Source: JBDKGV01 sp039798005 (lineage in GTDB: Bacteria; Fibrobacterota; Fibrobacteria; UBA5070). From it: a DNA stretch of 18,368 nucleotides. Below the pieces are notes generated by a model. It did not search any database. It was given only the letters and a program-made list of their open reading frames with translations, and had not been told where the DNA came from. A program made the position numbers and the translations under genes. The stretch's first letter is position 1. Every line of letters starts with the position of its first letter. This document shows, piece by piece, positions 7,465 through 15,484 of the stretch. The stretch spans positions 1 to 18,368 of the forward strand of contig JBDKGV010000043.1 of NCBI GenBank assembly GCA_039798005.1, written 5' to 3'.

Positions 7465-8733
7465 TCAAGTCTCTTCGTTGACGTCCGGAGGCATGACCGG
7501 CAGGCGCACCGCAAACACGGTTCCTTCGCCGATCTTCGATTTGCGGATCCAGATGCGTCCACCGTGGTACTGCTCCACGATGCGTCGCGCCAAGGCAAGT
7601 CCAAGGCCCCAGCCGCGCTTCTTGGTGGTCCAGCCGGGCAGGAAGACGTTGCGCTGCTCGTCGCGACCCATGCCCTTGCCGTTGTCCAGCACTTCAAACC
7701 CGATGCCTTCACGCGGGTCGTGGCTGGTGCGCAGGGTGATCTGCCCCTCGGATTTGTCCATGGCGTCCAAGGCGTTCTTGATCAGGTTCTCGAAGACCCA
7801 GCCCAAAAGTTCTGCGTTGGCTTGGATCCGCGGCGTCCCACCCAATTCCACATTCAAAGTGACGGTGCGGTCCTGATGCGGCAGGCGCGGACGGAAGTAG
7901 TCGGCCACTCCCTGCACGATGGCGTCGAGGTCCACGGAGCGGAAGTCGGGCCGTGACCCGATCTGCGAAAATCGATCGGCCACTTGGCGCAGACGCCCGA
8001 GGTCCGAGTCCATCTCGTCGGCGATCTGCTTGAACTTTTCCGGTTTGGTGTTGGGGTTGGCCCGCAATCGCAACAGCTCGATCCAGCCCATCAGGGAAGA
8101 GATCGGGGTGCCCAACTGGTGGGCCGTCTCGCGGGCAAGGCCCACCCACAGGAGGCTGCGTTCGGTGCCTTGCATGATCTTGAGCGTGGTCCAGCCCACC
8201 AGGCCAAGGAGCGCAAGCACCAAGGCGCCCGAGGCGAAGAAGGCCGGGAAGCGCCACGCGGCGACGTATCCGCCGTGATACAGGATGCCCACGGGCGTAC
8301 CACCCACCACGATCGGGCGGACATGATCGACCCGGTTGCATTCCCGGGTGAACTCCTCGATGGCCGCAATCTGGCCCTCATCAAGCATCGTTGGGGGATT
8401 TGGGATCGAATCGCCATCCAACACCAGATTGTGCCAGTGCCGGATGCTGCCGTCAAGCGAAGTGTAGACCAGAGGCACTTCCGAGCCGCGCATGACATCC
8501 TGCAGGAAGTCGTCGTCCTGGCGGTGCTGCAGGCGCTGCGTCAACGCCCAGGCGTAGAGGGACGCTTCGCGATCGGCCATGTGCACCGAACTGTCCTGAA
8601 GCTCCCGCACCAAGGCGGCATGCCCCAAGAGCAGCAGTCCCGCGATGCTCAAGGCGACCAGCATTCCCCCGACGCGGGTGCGGTAGGGGGCGCGCTGGTA
8701 GGCGCGTGCCAGGATCGCATGCAAGCGGCCCAT
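7465..8733 (-). CDS. Membrane sensor histidine kinase
   Basis: A 422-residue two-component sensor. Membrane segments at about 21-42 and 165-184 flank an extracytoplasmic domain of about 120 residues that I do not recognise. The phospho-acceptor helix has H205 in ARETAHQLGTPISS, followed by the ATPase domain: N box NLIKNALDAM (N320), G1 box DNGKGM (D350) and G2 box GWGLGLALARR (374-384). All catalytic boxes are intact. The His box form AHQLGTP differs from the common SHELRTP. No response regulator is encoded beside it, so its partner must lie elsewhere. The ATG at 8733 is used because the longer open frame upstream is antisense-type overlap with serS; the serS stop is 26 bases ahead. The stop is followed after 21 bases by the ARH-like gene. 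Confidence 0.92.
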   Translation of the reverse strand: MGRLHAILARAYQRAPYRTRVGGMLVALSIAGLLLLGHAALVRELQDSSVHMADREASLYAWALTQRLQHRQDDDFLQDVMRGSEVPLVYTSLDGSIRHWHNLVLDGDSIPNPPTMLDEGQIAAIEEFTRECNRVDHVRPIVVGGTPVGILYHGGYVAAWRFPAFFASGALVLALLGLVGWTTLKIMQGTERSLLWVGLARETAHQLGTPISSLMGWIELLRLRANPNTKPEKFKQIADEMDSDLGRLRQVADRFSQIGSRPDFRSVDLDAIVQGVADYFRPRLPHQDRTVTLNVELGGTPRIQANAELLGWVFENLIKNALDAMDKSEGQITLRTSHDPREGIGFEVLDNGKGMGRDEQRNVFLPGWTTKKRGWGLGLALARRIVEQYHGGRIWIRKSKIGEGTVFAVRLPVMPPDVNEET

Positions 8734-8759
8734 GGCGCGACCAAAGAGCGAAGCTCCGG

Positions 8760-10031
8760 TCAGGGCGTGATCCTCTCGACCCCACCCAGGTACGGGCGCA
8801 GGACTTCGGGCACCAGGAAGGAACCGTCGGCCTGCTGGTAGGTCTCCAGGAGCGCGACCAGCACGCGGGGCGTGGCCAGACCCGATCCGTTGAGCGTGTG
8901 GGCAAGCACGGCCTTGCCGTCCTCGCCACGGGTGCGGATCGAGGCGCGGCGGGCTTGGAAGTCCTCGAAGTTCGAGACCGAGCTCACCTCGAGCCACTTC
9001 TGCTCCACCGGAGCCCAGACCTCAAGGTCGTAGCACTTGGCGGCGCCGAATCCGATGTCCCCGGCGCACAGGAGCAGCACGCGGTAGTGCAGGCCGAGCT
9101 TCTTCAAGAGCGACTCCGCCTGGGCCGTGAGCTCCTCGTGGGCGGCGTAGCTCTTCTCGGGCGCCGTGAACATGACCATCTCGACCTTGTCGAACTGGTG
9201 CAGGCGCAGGAAGCCCTTGGTGTCCTTGCCGTAGCTTCCGGCCTCGCGGCGGAAGCAGGGGGTGTAGCCGGCGTATTTGACAGGAAGCGTCTTCGGGTCC
9301 AGGATCTCGTCGGCGTGCAGGTTGGTCACGGGCACTTCGGCGGTCGGGATCAGGAACAGGTCGTCGTCCTTGTCGGTGCGGTACATCTGCTCTTCGAACT
9401 TGGGCAGTTGTCCGGTGCCGGTCATGGTCTGGCGCGTGACCAGGAGCGGCGCCTGGATCTCGACAAAGCCCGCTTCGCGGTGTTCGTCCAGGAACCAGGA
9501 GATGAGGGCGCGCTCCAAGCGGGCACCCCAGCCGGTGTAGACGGGAAAACCCGCGCCCGAGATCTTCGATCCGCGCTTGAAATCAAACAAGCCCAAGTGC
9601 TCGCCCACGGCGAGGTGGTCCTTGGGGTTTTCGATGATGGTGGGGACTTCGCCCCAGGTGCGCACGACCACATTGTCTTCGGCGGTGCGGCCGTCGGGTA
9701 CGCTTGGGTGCGGCAGGTTGGGAAGGCCCATCAGGGTCTCTTCCAGTTCCTTCTCGATGGCGGAAAGCTCGGCCTCGGCCTCGGCCTGCTCGTCGCCGCG
9801 CAGCTTGATGGCGGCAATGGCCTCGGAGGCGTCCTTGCCTTCGCGCTTGAGCTTTCCCACCTCGTTGGAGGCGGCGTTCTTGGCGGCCTTGGCGGCTTCC
9901 ACCACGGTGATCAGACTGCGGCGGCGGGAGTCCAATTCAACCATGTGGTCGACAGGGGCTTCCAGGCCACGGCGCTTCCAGGCGGCACGGAGAGTTTCGG
10001 GTTCTTCGCGGACGAGTCTCGGATTGATCAT
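8760..10031 (-). CDS. serS: Seryl-tRNA synthetase
   Basis: A 423-residue class II aminoacyl-tRNA synthetase, close to the usual length, that charges tRNA-Ser with serine in the cytoplasm. The N-terminal arm (about 30-100) is rich in Glu, Lys and Ala and fits the coiled coil that grips the tRNA. The catalytic core follows, with motif 1 around RLERALISWFLDEH, motif 2 from FRREAGSYGKDTKG to HQFDKVE (260-283) and motif 3 NGSGLATPRVLVALLE (381-396); the serine-binding TAEVPVTNLH is at 230-239. The start at 10031 matches the family N-terminus MINPRLVREEPE. A very long open frame continuing upstream is spurious. A TAAATA hexamer sits 11 bases before the ATG, but its -35 is unconvincing and the Shine-Dalgarno is weak. 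It is first in the five-gene minus-strand run. Confidence 0.97.
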   Translation of the reverse strand: MINPRLVREEPETLRAAWKRRGLEAPVDHMVELDSRRRSLITVVEAAKAAKNAASNEVGKLKREGKDASEAIAAIKLRGDEQAEAEAELSAIEKELEETLMGLPNLPHPSVPDGRTAEDNVVVRTWGEVPTIIENPKDHLAVGEHLGLFDFKRGSKISGAGFPVYTGWGARLERALISWFLDEHREAGFVEIQAPLLVTRQTMTGTGQLPKFEEQMYRTDKDDDLFLIPTAEVPVTNLHADEILDPKTLPVKYAGYTPCFRREAGSYGKDTKGFLRLHQFDKVEMVMFTAPEKSYAAHEELTAQAESLLKKLGLHYRVLLLCAGDIGFGAAKCYDLEVWAPVEQKWLEVSSVSNFEDFQARRASIRTRGEDGKAVLAHTLNGSGLATPRVLVALLETYQQADGSFLVPEVLRPYLGGVERITP

Positions 10032-10203
10032 GTTCCCAAAGGTATTTACCGAATTGGCCCCCTGGCTTTGCCAATCCAAAGATTTGGCTTCTCTCGCGAT
10101 CTTGGGCGCCCGCCGCCTGCGGCGTCGCCGAGGCTGCCTGCCGGGCCTCCTCGGCCTGCCTTGGGGGACGGATTTGAAAGCCGCCCCTGCGAATCGTGTG
10201 CGA

Positions 10204-10250
10204 AGGCATGCCTGCGGGGTCCCGGGCCTGTCGGCCGGCATCCCTGGCGC
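10204..10250 (+). repeat. Dispersed hairpin repeat, family 2, copy 2
   Basis: It shares ordered blocks with the minus strand of 4011-4073: AGGCATGCCT (10204-10213), GCGGGGTCCCG (10214-10224), CTGTCGG (10228-10234) and CGGCATCCCTGGCGC (10236-10250). It lies in the GC-rich spacer between divergent serS and the transporter. The rest of that spacer (10032-10325) holds other GC-rich inverted repeats and no promoter I can call with confidence. Confidence 0.6.
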
Positions 10251-10325
10251 GACCTGCGCGGGCACGCACTGTCCTCGATTCGGCACTGTTGCAAGGCTTC
10301 GTGCCGCGCCCAAAGCATCAGGGAC

Positions 10326-11576
10326 ATGTCCGTGGACTACATTGCCGGAATGCACGAGAAACCATCTCAAACCCGGCTTCTGAACGCCGCCGTCGTCGTG
10401 GCGGCACTTGGATACTTCGTCGACATCTACGATCTGATCCTCTTTGCCGTGGTGCGCGTTCCCAGCTTGAAATCGCTGGGGTTGAACGATGCGGAAATCC
10501 TCACCAAAGGGGTGTTCCTGCTGAACACTCAAATGGTCGGCATGCTGCTGGGTGGTCTTCTGTGGGGAATCCTGGGCGATCGGAAGGGGCGTCTTTCCGT
10601 GCTGTTCGGATCCATCTTGACCTATTCCATCGCCAATGGCGCCAACGCCTTCGTGCACTCCGTGGAGGCCTACGCGTTCTGGCGCTTTGTGGCCGGTGTG
10701 GGGCTTGCGGGCGAGCTTGGCGCGGGCGTGACGCTGGTGGCTGAGATCCTGCCCAAGGAGAAGCGCGGCTGGGGCACGGCGCTTGTGGCCTCCGTCGGCG
10801 TGCTGGGCGCCCTGCTTGCCGGAACGGTCGCCAAGTTCCTCGATTGGCGCACGGCCTACATGGTGGGCGCGGCGCTGGGGCTGTCCTTGCTCGTCCTGCG
10901 AATCTCGGTGGTGGAATCGGGAATGTTCGAGCAGATGCGCTCGGGCGCAGCACCCCGTGGCGATTTCCTGTCCCTCCTGAAAACGTGGAAGAGCGCCAGC
11001 AAGTACCTGTCCTGCATCCTGATCGGCGTGCCCATCTGGTTCGTGGTGGGCATCCTCGTGACCTTCTCGCCCGAGTTCGGCAGGAGCATCGGAATGCCTG
11101 AGATTCCGGCCGCCGGCACCGCGGTGATGTTCTGCTACGCCGGTCTTGCCTTGGGCGATTTCGGCTCCGGCGCCCTGAGCCAGTGGTTGCGCTCTCGACG
11201 CAAGGTGGTCGGGATCTTCCTGACGGCACTGGCGCTCCTGTCGGCCTTCTATCTCATCGGGTTGCCGCTCACCTTGCCTGCCTTCTACGGGCTGTGCTTC
11301 GCCTTGGGGCTTGCCGGTGGCTACTGGGCGGTCTTCGTGACCATCGCCGCGGAACAGTTCGGGACCAACCAGCGTGCGACCGCCGCGACCACCGTCCCCA
11401 ATTTCGTGCGCGGAGCGGTGGCTCTCATCACCACGAGTTTCCTGTGGCTCAAGCCTTCCTTGGGCCTTCGTCCGGCGGCGGCCGTGGTGGGAACCGTGAC
11501 CCTCGTGCTTGCGCTCCTTGCGCTGTTGCGCCTGCCGGAGACGTTTGCGAAGGATCTCGACTACCTGGAGAAGTGA
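10326..11576 (+). CDS. Major facilitator superfamily transporter (metabolite:H+ symporter-like)
   Basis: A protein of about 416 residues with about 12 membrane helices. Helix 1 contains GYFVDIYDLILF, typical of the metabolite/sugar-acid symporter branch. The loop between helices 2 and 3 has the superfamily signature GGLLWGILGDRKGR, and helix 4 begins FWRFVAGVGLAGELGAG, again typical of that branch. The central loop (about 195-220) is cytoplasmic in the family. The substrate cannot be told from sequence; carboxylates, amino acids or osmolytes are all possible. The start is uncertain: ATG 10326 is given, but GTG 10332 has AGGGA seven bases upstream (a better Shine-Dalgarno spacing), and ATG 10350 is also possible. 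The gene stands alone between divergent serS and a repeat element. Confidence 0.9.
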   Translation: MSVDYIAGMHEKPSQTRLLNAAVVVAALGYFVDIYDLILFAVVRVPSLKSLGLNDAEILTKGVFLLNTQMVGMLLGGLLWGILGDRKGRLSVLFGSILTYSIANGANAFVHSVEAYAFWRFVAGVGLAGELGAGVTLVAEILPKEKRGWGTALVASVGVLGALLAGTVAKFLDWRTAYMVGAALGLSLLVLRISVVESGMFEQMRSGAAPRGDFLSLLKTWKSASKYLSCILIGVPIWFVVGILVTFSPEFGRSIGMPEIPAAGTAVMFCYAGLALGDFGSGALSQWLRSRRKVVGIFLTALALLSAFYLIGLPLTLPAFYGLCFALGLAGGYWAVFVTIAAEQFGTNQRATAATTVPNFVRGAVALITTSFLWLKPSLGLRPAAAVVGTVTLVLALLALLRLPETFAKDLDYLEK

Positions 11577-11580
11577 GCCT

Positions 11581-11673
11581 CGCAAGTTGCCGGGAAGGAG
11601 CCGCGAAGCGGGTGTGCCGCAACGCATGCGGCGGTGGACGCGATGGTCCCGGCAGGTCCAGACTCCTGCCGGG
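11581..11673 (+). repeat. Dispersed hairpin repeat, family 1, copy A, with trailing hairpin
   Basis: Bases 11581-11620 match 15485-15524 at 38 of 40 positions. Inside are a short hairpin CCGC-GAA-GCGG (11601-11611) and a second hairpin GCCGCA/TGCGGC (11616-11632, loop acgca). A further 9-bp perfect hairpin, CCCGGCAGG/CCTGCCGGG (11648-11673), follows. The element begins four bases after the transporter stop, so it may also act as its 3' end. No T run follows. Confidence 0.75.
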
Positions 11674-11741
11674 TGCGACGGCAGCCTGATCGGTGCCAGT
11701 CCGATGGAACGTTCTGGATTCAGGGCTGTCGGACAATCGGG

Positions 11742-11771
11742 TTGACGCCTCCGTGGATTTCGAGATATGAT
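11742..11771 (+). promoter_or_regulatory. Sigma70-type promoter of the CsgG-like/lipoprotein pair
   Basis: TTGACG (11742-11747) and TATGAT (11766-11771) are separated by 18 bases. This predicts a leader of about 75 bases before the ATG at 11853, unlike the leaderless promoters elsewhere in the window. Confidence 0.7.
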
Positions 11772-11852
11772 GAAGATGTTCAACAGAGTTGTCCATCCGG
11801 CAATGTCGTGCATGGCCTGATTCTGATTCCGTCGCTTGTGGAGGAATGATCG

Positions 11853-12779
11853 ATGAAAGAGGCGCGACTTGGGGTGTTTCCCCTCATTTCCTTGACCATG
11901 GGGATCGCCTTGGGGTTGGCGCCATCCCTCCATGCCCAACCTGTGGATTCCGTCGATTCGTCTGCCAAGGCCGCCCCGAGTCTTGGACTGCCGGTCGAAT
12001 CTCCTTCACCGGTGGACATTCCTGCGGCGATTTCCGCCTCCACAACTCCGAGCGAGCCGTCTGTTCAAAATCCGGTACCGGTGTCGCCAGCGGCATCTCC
12101 TGCCGTACCGGCAAACGTTCCGCCTTCGAACCCTGCGCCCGTGGCGGTTCCGGTGAAGCCATTGGTGAAGGCCTCGGCGCTGAAGCGTCTGGTGCCGGTT
12201 GCCGTCATGTCCTTCACGGGAGACGGCGTCTCGCCCAAGGATCTTGCCGCGGTCACCAATCGCTTCGAGTCGGAGTTGCTTGCCTCCGATTCCTTCAAGA
12301 TCGTGGAACGCCGCAACATCGACGGAATTCTGAAGGAACAGGGATTTCAGCAGAGCGGTGCATGCAACACCAGCGAATGCTCCGTGGAAATCGGCCAGCT
12401 TCTGAGCGTGCAATCCATCTTCACCGGTGACCTGTCCAAGGTCGGGAAGGTCTGGAGCCTTTCGGTCAAGCGGACCGATGTGGGCAATGGCCAAACGATG
12501 TTCAGTCACGTCCTGGACATCCAGGGCAGTCTGGAGGACGTTCTGCGTGGTGGCTGTCCGGAGATCGCCCAGATCGCCAGTGGCCGGAAGAAACCATCCG
12601 ACAGCCGTACGGTGCTGGTTGCCAAAGGTGGAGGAAGTCTTTGGCCGTGGATGGCTGGAGGTGCGGTGCTGGTCGGAGGAGGAGTGGCTGCCGTTGTGCT
12701 GCTGACCCAGGACAAGCCGGCGGCGACGCAGCCGACCCCGACGACTTCGGCTCCCGACCAGCTGATCGTGAGGTGGTGA
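11853..12779 (+). CDS. CsgG-family-like envelope protein with signal peptide and C-terminal membrane segment
   Basis: A 308-residue exported protein. A signal peptide (about 1-28, ending SLHA before QP) is followed by a Pro/Ser/Ala/Val-rich linker (about 30-107), then a globular domain at about 113-225. That domain reads VPVAVMSFTGDGV, RFESELLASDSFKIVERRNIDGILKEQGFQ and GQLLSVQSIFTGDLSKVGKVWSLSVKRTDV, the pattern of CsgG/curli-secretion and LpoB-type proteins. Cysteines 171 and 176 could form a disulfide. A C-terminal hydrophobic helix (264-284) and a short tail follow. Classical CsgG is a lipoprotein pore; this one has no lipobox but a C-terminal anchor, so it is unlikely to be a simple curli exporter. 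The start has GAGGAA six bases upstream. The lipoprotein gene begins two bases after its stop, so the two are almost certainly co-translated. Confidence 0.85.
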   Translation: MKEARLGVFPLISLTMGIALGLAPSLHAQPVDSVDSSAKAAPSLGLPVESPSPVDIPAAISASTTPSEPSVQNPVPVSPAASPAVPANVPPSNPAPVAVPVKPLVKASALKRLVPVAVMSFTGDGVSPKDLAAVTNRFESELLASDSFKIVERRNIDGILKEQGFQQSGACNTSECSVEIGQLLSVQSIFTGDLSKVGKVWSLSVKRTDVGNGQTMFSHVLDIQGSLEDVLRGGCPEIAQIASGRKKPSDSRTVLVAKGGGSLWPWMAGGAVLVGGGVAAVVLLTQDKPAATQPTPTTSAPDQLIVRW

Positions 12780-12781
12780 TC

Positions 12782-15451
12782 ATGAAGACGGCGCGTCTCC
12801 TTTGGATTCTCCCCTTGGCTCTGACCCTGATCTCTTGCGATCGTCGGTTGTCCGAACCCGTGGCGAACGATGCCTCGACCATCTCGCTGGCCCCTCGCAT
12901 CGTCAGCGCGACGGGTGCCGCGCTTCCTGAGGTGGACACGGTGAGGATCGTGGTGCTCAATGCGAATTCGCCGACTGCGGCCCCGTATTACGAACGGGCC
13001 ATCGATTGGCATCGGCATGGGGATACGATCGTTGGCATCCCGCAAAACGCCAACCTGCTGGTCAGGATCTTCGGTGTCAAGAAGCAGCCTGACGGTGCGC
13101 TTTCCATCTGGTGGTCCGGTGAGGCGACCTCGACGTTTGCCGGAACGCAGAGCGTGGATGTTCACGCCTTGACGGTTCCTGTCCTGGTCGGCGACATGAC
13201 GGCGCCCGTCATCATCGGGCGTGAGGGGGATACGGTCCATGCAACGGATGAAGTGATCAGGATGAAATGGAGGCTGCAGGATGACAGCAGCTTCTTTGCC
13301 ATCATCAATGGCGATACGGTCAAGTCCACGCCCGGCAACGAGATCGCGTGGATGGCGGATTGGCCCCAAGGGAAGACCTTTTCGGTGCGGGCCGAGTTTC
13401 GGGACAAGTCCGGGAACCTTCGCGTGGATACGCTCACGGCGATCAGGCGCGAACGGGTATCAATGCCGACATTGTCGCAGCCGTCCGGCTCCTATATCGA
13501 TACGATCCGGGTGAAGGCGGTCACACAGACGCCGGGAGCCGTCGTGCAATACAGCATGAACAATGGTCAGATGTGGAGCTCCTTGGCGGATACTGGACTG
13601 GTTCTGACGGTGGATGCCGAGTTGCGATTCCGCGCCATTCGCGATGGAATGACAGCAAGTGCCATGAATCACGCCACCTACAAACGGATCTTGCAGGTTG
13701 CCGCACCCGCCCTTTCCCATGAATCGGGTTCCTACAACGACACAATCCGTGTGAAGGCGACTTCGGCGACGCCCGGGGCAAAATTCAAGTACAGCACCAA
13801 CGGGGTTGATTGGAAGGTCTTGGATGATTCGGGCTTGATCATGAGAGGAAGTGCCAATCTTCGCGTTCAAGCCGAGAGGGATGGCTTGAGCCCGAGTACC
13901 GTGACCGTGGGCAGCTACAAGATTCAAGCGGCTGCACCGGTTCTCTCGCAACCGGCGGGCAGTTACGAAGACACGATCCGCGTGAAGGCGACTTCGGCGA
14001 CCCCGGGGGCTTATTTCAAGTACAGCACCGACGGGGTGGAATGGAAGGCCTTGGATGATTCGGGCTTGATCTTGGGGATGCATACCACGCTGCGCGTCCA
14101 GTCCATGCGAAGTGACGTGACGGCCAGCGAATTGGTGACCGTGACCTACGCGATCCAGCCGAGGGCTCCGACATTCTCCGTGGCCACTGGAACCTCCTCC
14201 TCCACTCCGCTGGGTGTGAAGCTGAAAAGCAAGCTGCCCGGTGGCGTGATTGAAACCTCCCAGGATTCCGGCACGACTTGGGTGGTCTTGGATTCCGTCC
14301 TCGTCAGGCGTTCGATGCAGTTGCGTGCCCGCGTTTCCCGAGCCGGGCTGGCGACCAGTGCGGTCTCGATGGCGACGTATACGGTCGCATTGGCCGCGCC
14401 CATGGTATCCCTCCCGGCCGGAACCTACCATTCCTACCGCAAGGTCGGGATCTCGCAGGCTTCGGGTGACACCATCCGGTACACGCTCGACGGAACCGTC
14501 CCGTCGGCAACATCCTCCCGCTACGTGGACAGCATTCTCGTCGATACGACGGCTGTGCTGAAAGCGCGTGCCTTCGGACCGGAAGGGGTGACCAGTGCCG
14601 TGGTCACGGCTGGCTATGTATTGAATGTCGATCCGGAGTCCGTGACCATTTCAGTGCCCGTCTCCACCATGCTGTGGAGTGCGCGAAACGTCGCCTTGGT
14701 CCGGGCGAATCCCGACTTGGAGGTGCGCTGCACGTCCAATGGTCTATTGGCGGATTTCTCCTCGCCGCTTTGCCATGACTCGATCTTGGCGATCGGTGGC
14801 CTGACCGTGAACGGTTTGGTCGTCTCCGTCAGCCAGCCTCGCTTGGAACCTGCTCGTGTGTCCTTCAGGTACCCTTCGACATGGTGGAATCCGGAGATCG
14901 CCTACGATACCCTGCGCGACGTGCGCGACGGTCGGATCTATCGCATCAAGGCGATCGGTGGGCAGGTCTGGATGGCGGAGAATCTCAAGTATGCAGGAGC
15001 GGCCGGGACGACAGGCATCTGCTCCAAGGGAAGCTCCGATTCCTGTGAGAAATACGGACGCTCCTACACTTGGAGTGATGCCATGACGGGGATGCCATCC
15101 AGTGCGGCGGCTCCAAGCGGTGTGCAGGGACTCTGCCCGGCCGGCTGGCATGTTCCCAGTGATCAGGAATGGGCGACCCTGCGCAATGCGACGGATTCGG
15201 TCGGTTCTGAGTTCAAGTCCATGAGCGGTTGGGGCTCGGATGCTTATTCAGACCGGTTCGGGTTCCGTGCGATGCCCGCTGGAATTCCGGCATTTGTCAA
15301 TCCGGGTACCGGGGCCTATTGGTGGAGCAGCACCAGCCTCACCACGAGCTCGTCCACGGCATGGTCGGTTTCCAGCAGCAATACGCTGGCGAGATATGGA
15401 GAGCCGAATGCCTATCAACTGTCGCTCCGGTGCGTGAAAGACCCTCAGTGA
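12782..15451 (+). CDS. Large surface lipoprotein: chitobiase-C-like repeats plus Fibrobacter succinogenes major paralogous domain
   Basis: An 889-residue protein. The signal peptide ends in lipobox LISC with Cys19 as the lipid site; Asp at +2 would retain it in the inner membrane under the E. coli Lol rule, though that rule may not hold here. Residues 20-225 are a beta-rich region I do not recognise. Five repeats of about 75 residues follow (about 229-302, 309-381, 386-459, 461-536, 539-613), with the pattern P-x-L-S-x-x-x-GSY-x-DTIRVKA, PGA-x-x-x-YS and W-x-x-LDDSGL. These resemble the chitobiase/beta-hexosaminidase C-terminal domain, probably a binding or spacer module. Residues about 708-885 match the Fibrobacter major paralogous domain: DGRIYRIKAIGGQVWMAENL, GRSYTWSDAM, CPAGWHVPSDQEWATL, WWSSTS and LSLRCVKD. 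ATG 12782 has AGG eight bases upstream and gives the lipobox; the longer frame is rejected. No enzyme motif is seen. Confidence 0.88.
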   Translation: MKTARLLWILPLALTLISCDRRLSEPVANDASTISLAPRIVSATGAALPEVDTVRIVVLNANSPTAAPYYERAIDWHRHGDTIVGIPQNANLLVRIFGVKKQPDGALSIWWSGEATSTFAGTQSVDVHALTVPVLVGDMTAPVIIGREGDTVHATDEVIRMKWRLQDDSSFFAIINGDTVKSTPGNEIAWMADWPQGKTFSVRAEFRDKSGNLRVDTLTAIRRERVSMPTLSQPSGSYIDTIRVKAVTQTPGAVVQYSMNNGQMWSSLADTGLVLTVDAELRFRAIRDGMTASAMNHATYKRILQVAAPALSHESGSYNDTIRVKATSATPGAKFKYSTNGVDWKVLDDSGLIMRGSANLRVQAERDGLSPSTVTVGSYKIQAAAPVLSQPAGSYEDTIRVKATSATPGAYFKYSTDGVEWKALDDSGLILGMHTTLRVQSMRSDVTASELVTVTYAIQPRAPTFSVATGTSSSTPLGVKLKSKLPGGVIETSQDSGTTWVVLDSVLVRRSMQLRARVSRAGLATSAVSMATYTVALAAPMVSLPAGTYHSYRKVGISQASGDTIRYTLDGTVPSATSSRYVDSILVDTTAVLKARAFGPEGVTSAVVTAGYVLNVDPESVTISVPVSTMLWSARNVALVRANPDLEVRCTSNGLLADFSSPLCHDSILAIGGLTVNGLVVSVSQPRLEPARVSFRYPSTWWNPEIAYDTLRDVRDGRIYRIKAIGGQVWMAENLKYAGAAGTTGICSKGSSDSCEKYGRSYTWSDAMTGMPSSAAAPSGVQGLCPAGWHVPSDQEWATLRNATDSVGSEFKSMSGWGSDAYSDRFGFRAMPAGIPAFVNPGTGAYWWSSTSLTTSSSTAWSVSSSNTLARYGEPNAYQLSLRCVKDPQ
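13706..14158 (+). repeat. Near-identical tandem repeat units within the lipoprotein gene
   Basis: Repeats 2 and 3 of the lipoprotein are very similar in both protein and DNA over about 110 bases, offset by 231 bases (13739 onward against 13970 onward). The shared peptide runs from DTIRVKATSATPGA through FKYST to LDDSGLI. Repeats 1, 4 and 5 are more diverged. The pattern indicates a relatively recent in-frame duplication. Confidence 0.8.
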
Positions 15452-15484
15452 CTTGAAAACCTCGGATTTCGGGGTACCGGCACA

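Noticed and set aside
8706..10325. Open frame on the plus strand that extends the transporter upstream to about 956 codons
   Set aside because: It is antisense to serS, and the translation resembles no transporter; membrane helices begin only after 10326.
10032..11939. Open frame on the minus strand that extends serS upstream to about 1059 codons
   Set aside because: The extra 636 codons lie antisense to the transporter gene and the GC-rich spacer and show low-complexity Arg/Pro/His-rich translation. Family homology begins exactly at 10031.
13706..14158. Regular repeats that might suggest a CRISPR array
   Set aside because: The units are coding, in frame, and about 231 bases long, with no short direct repeat and spacer structure.
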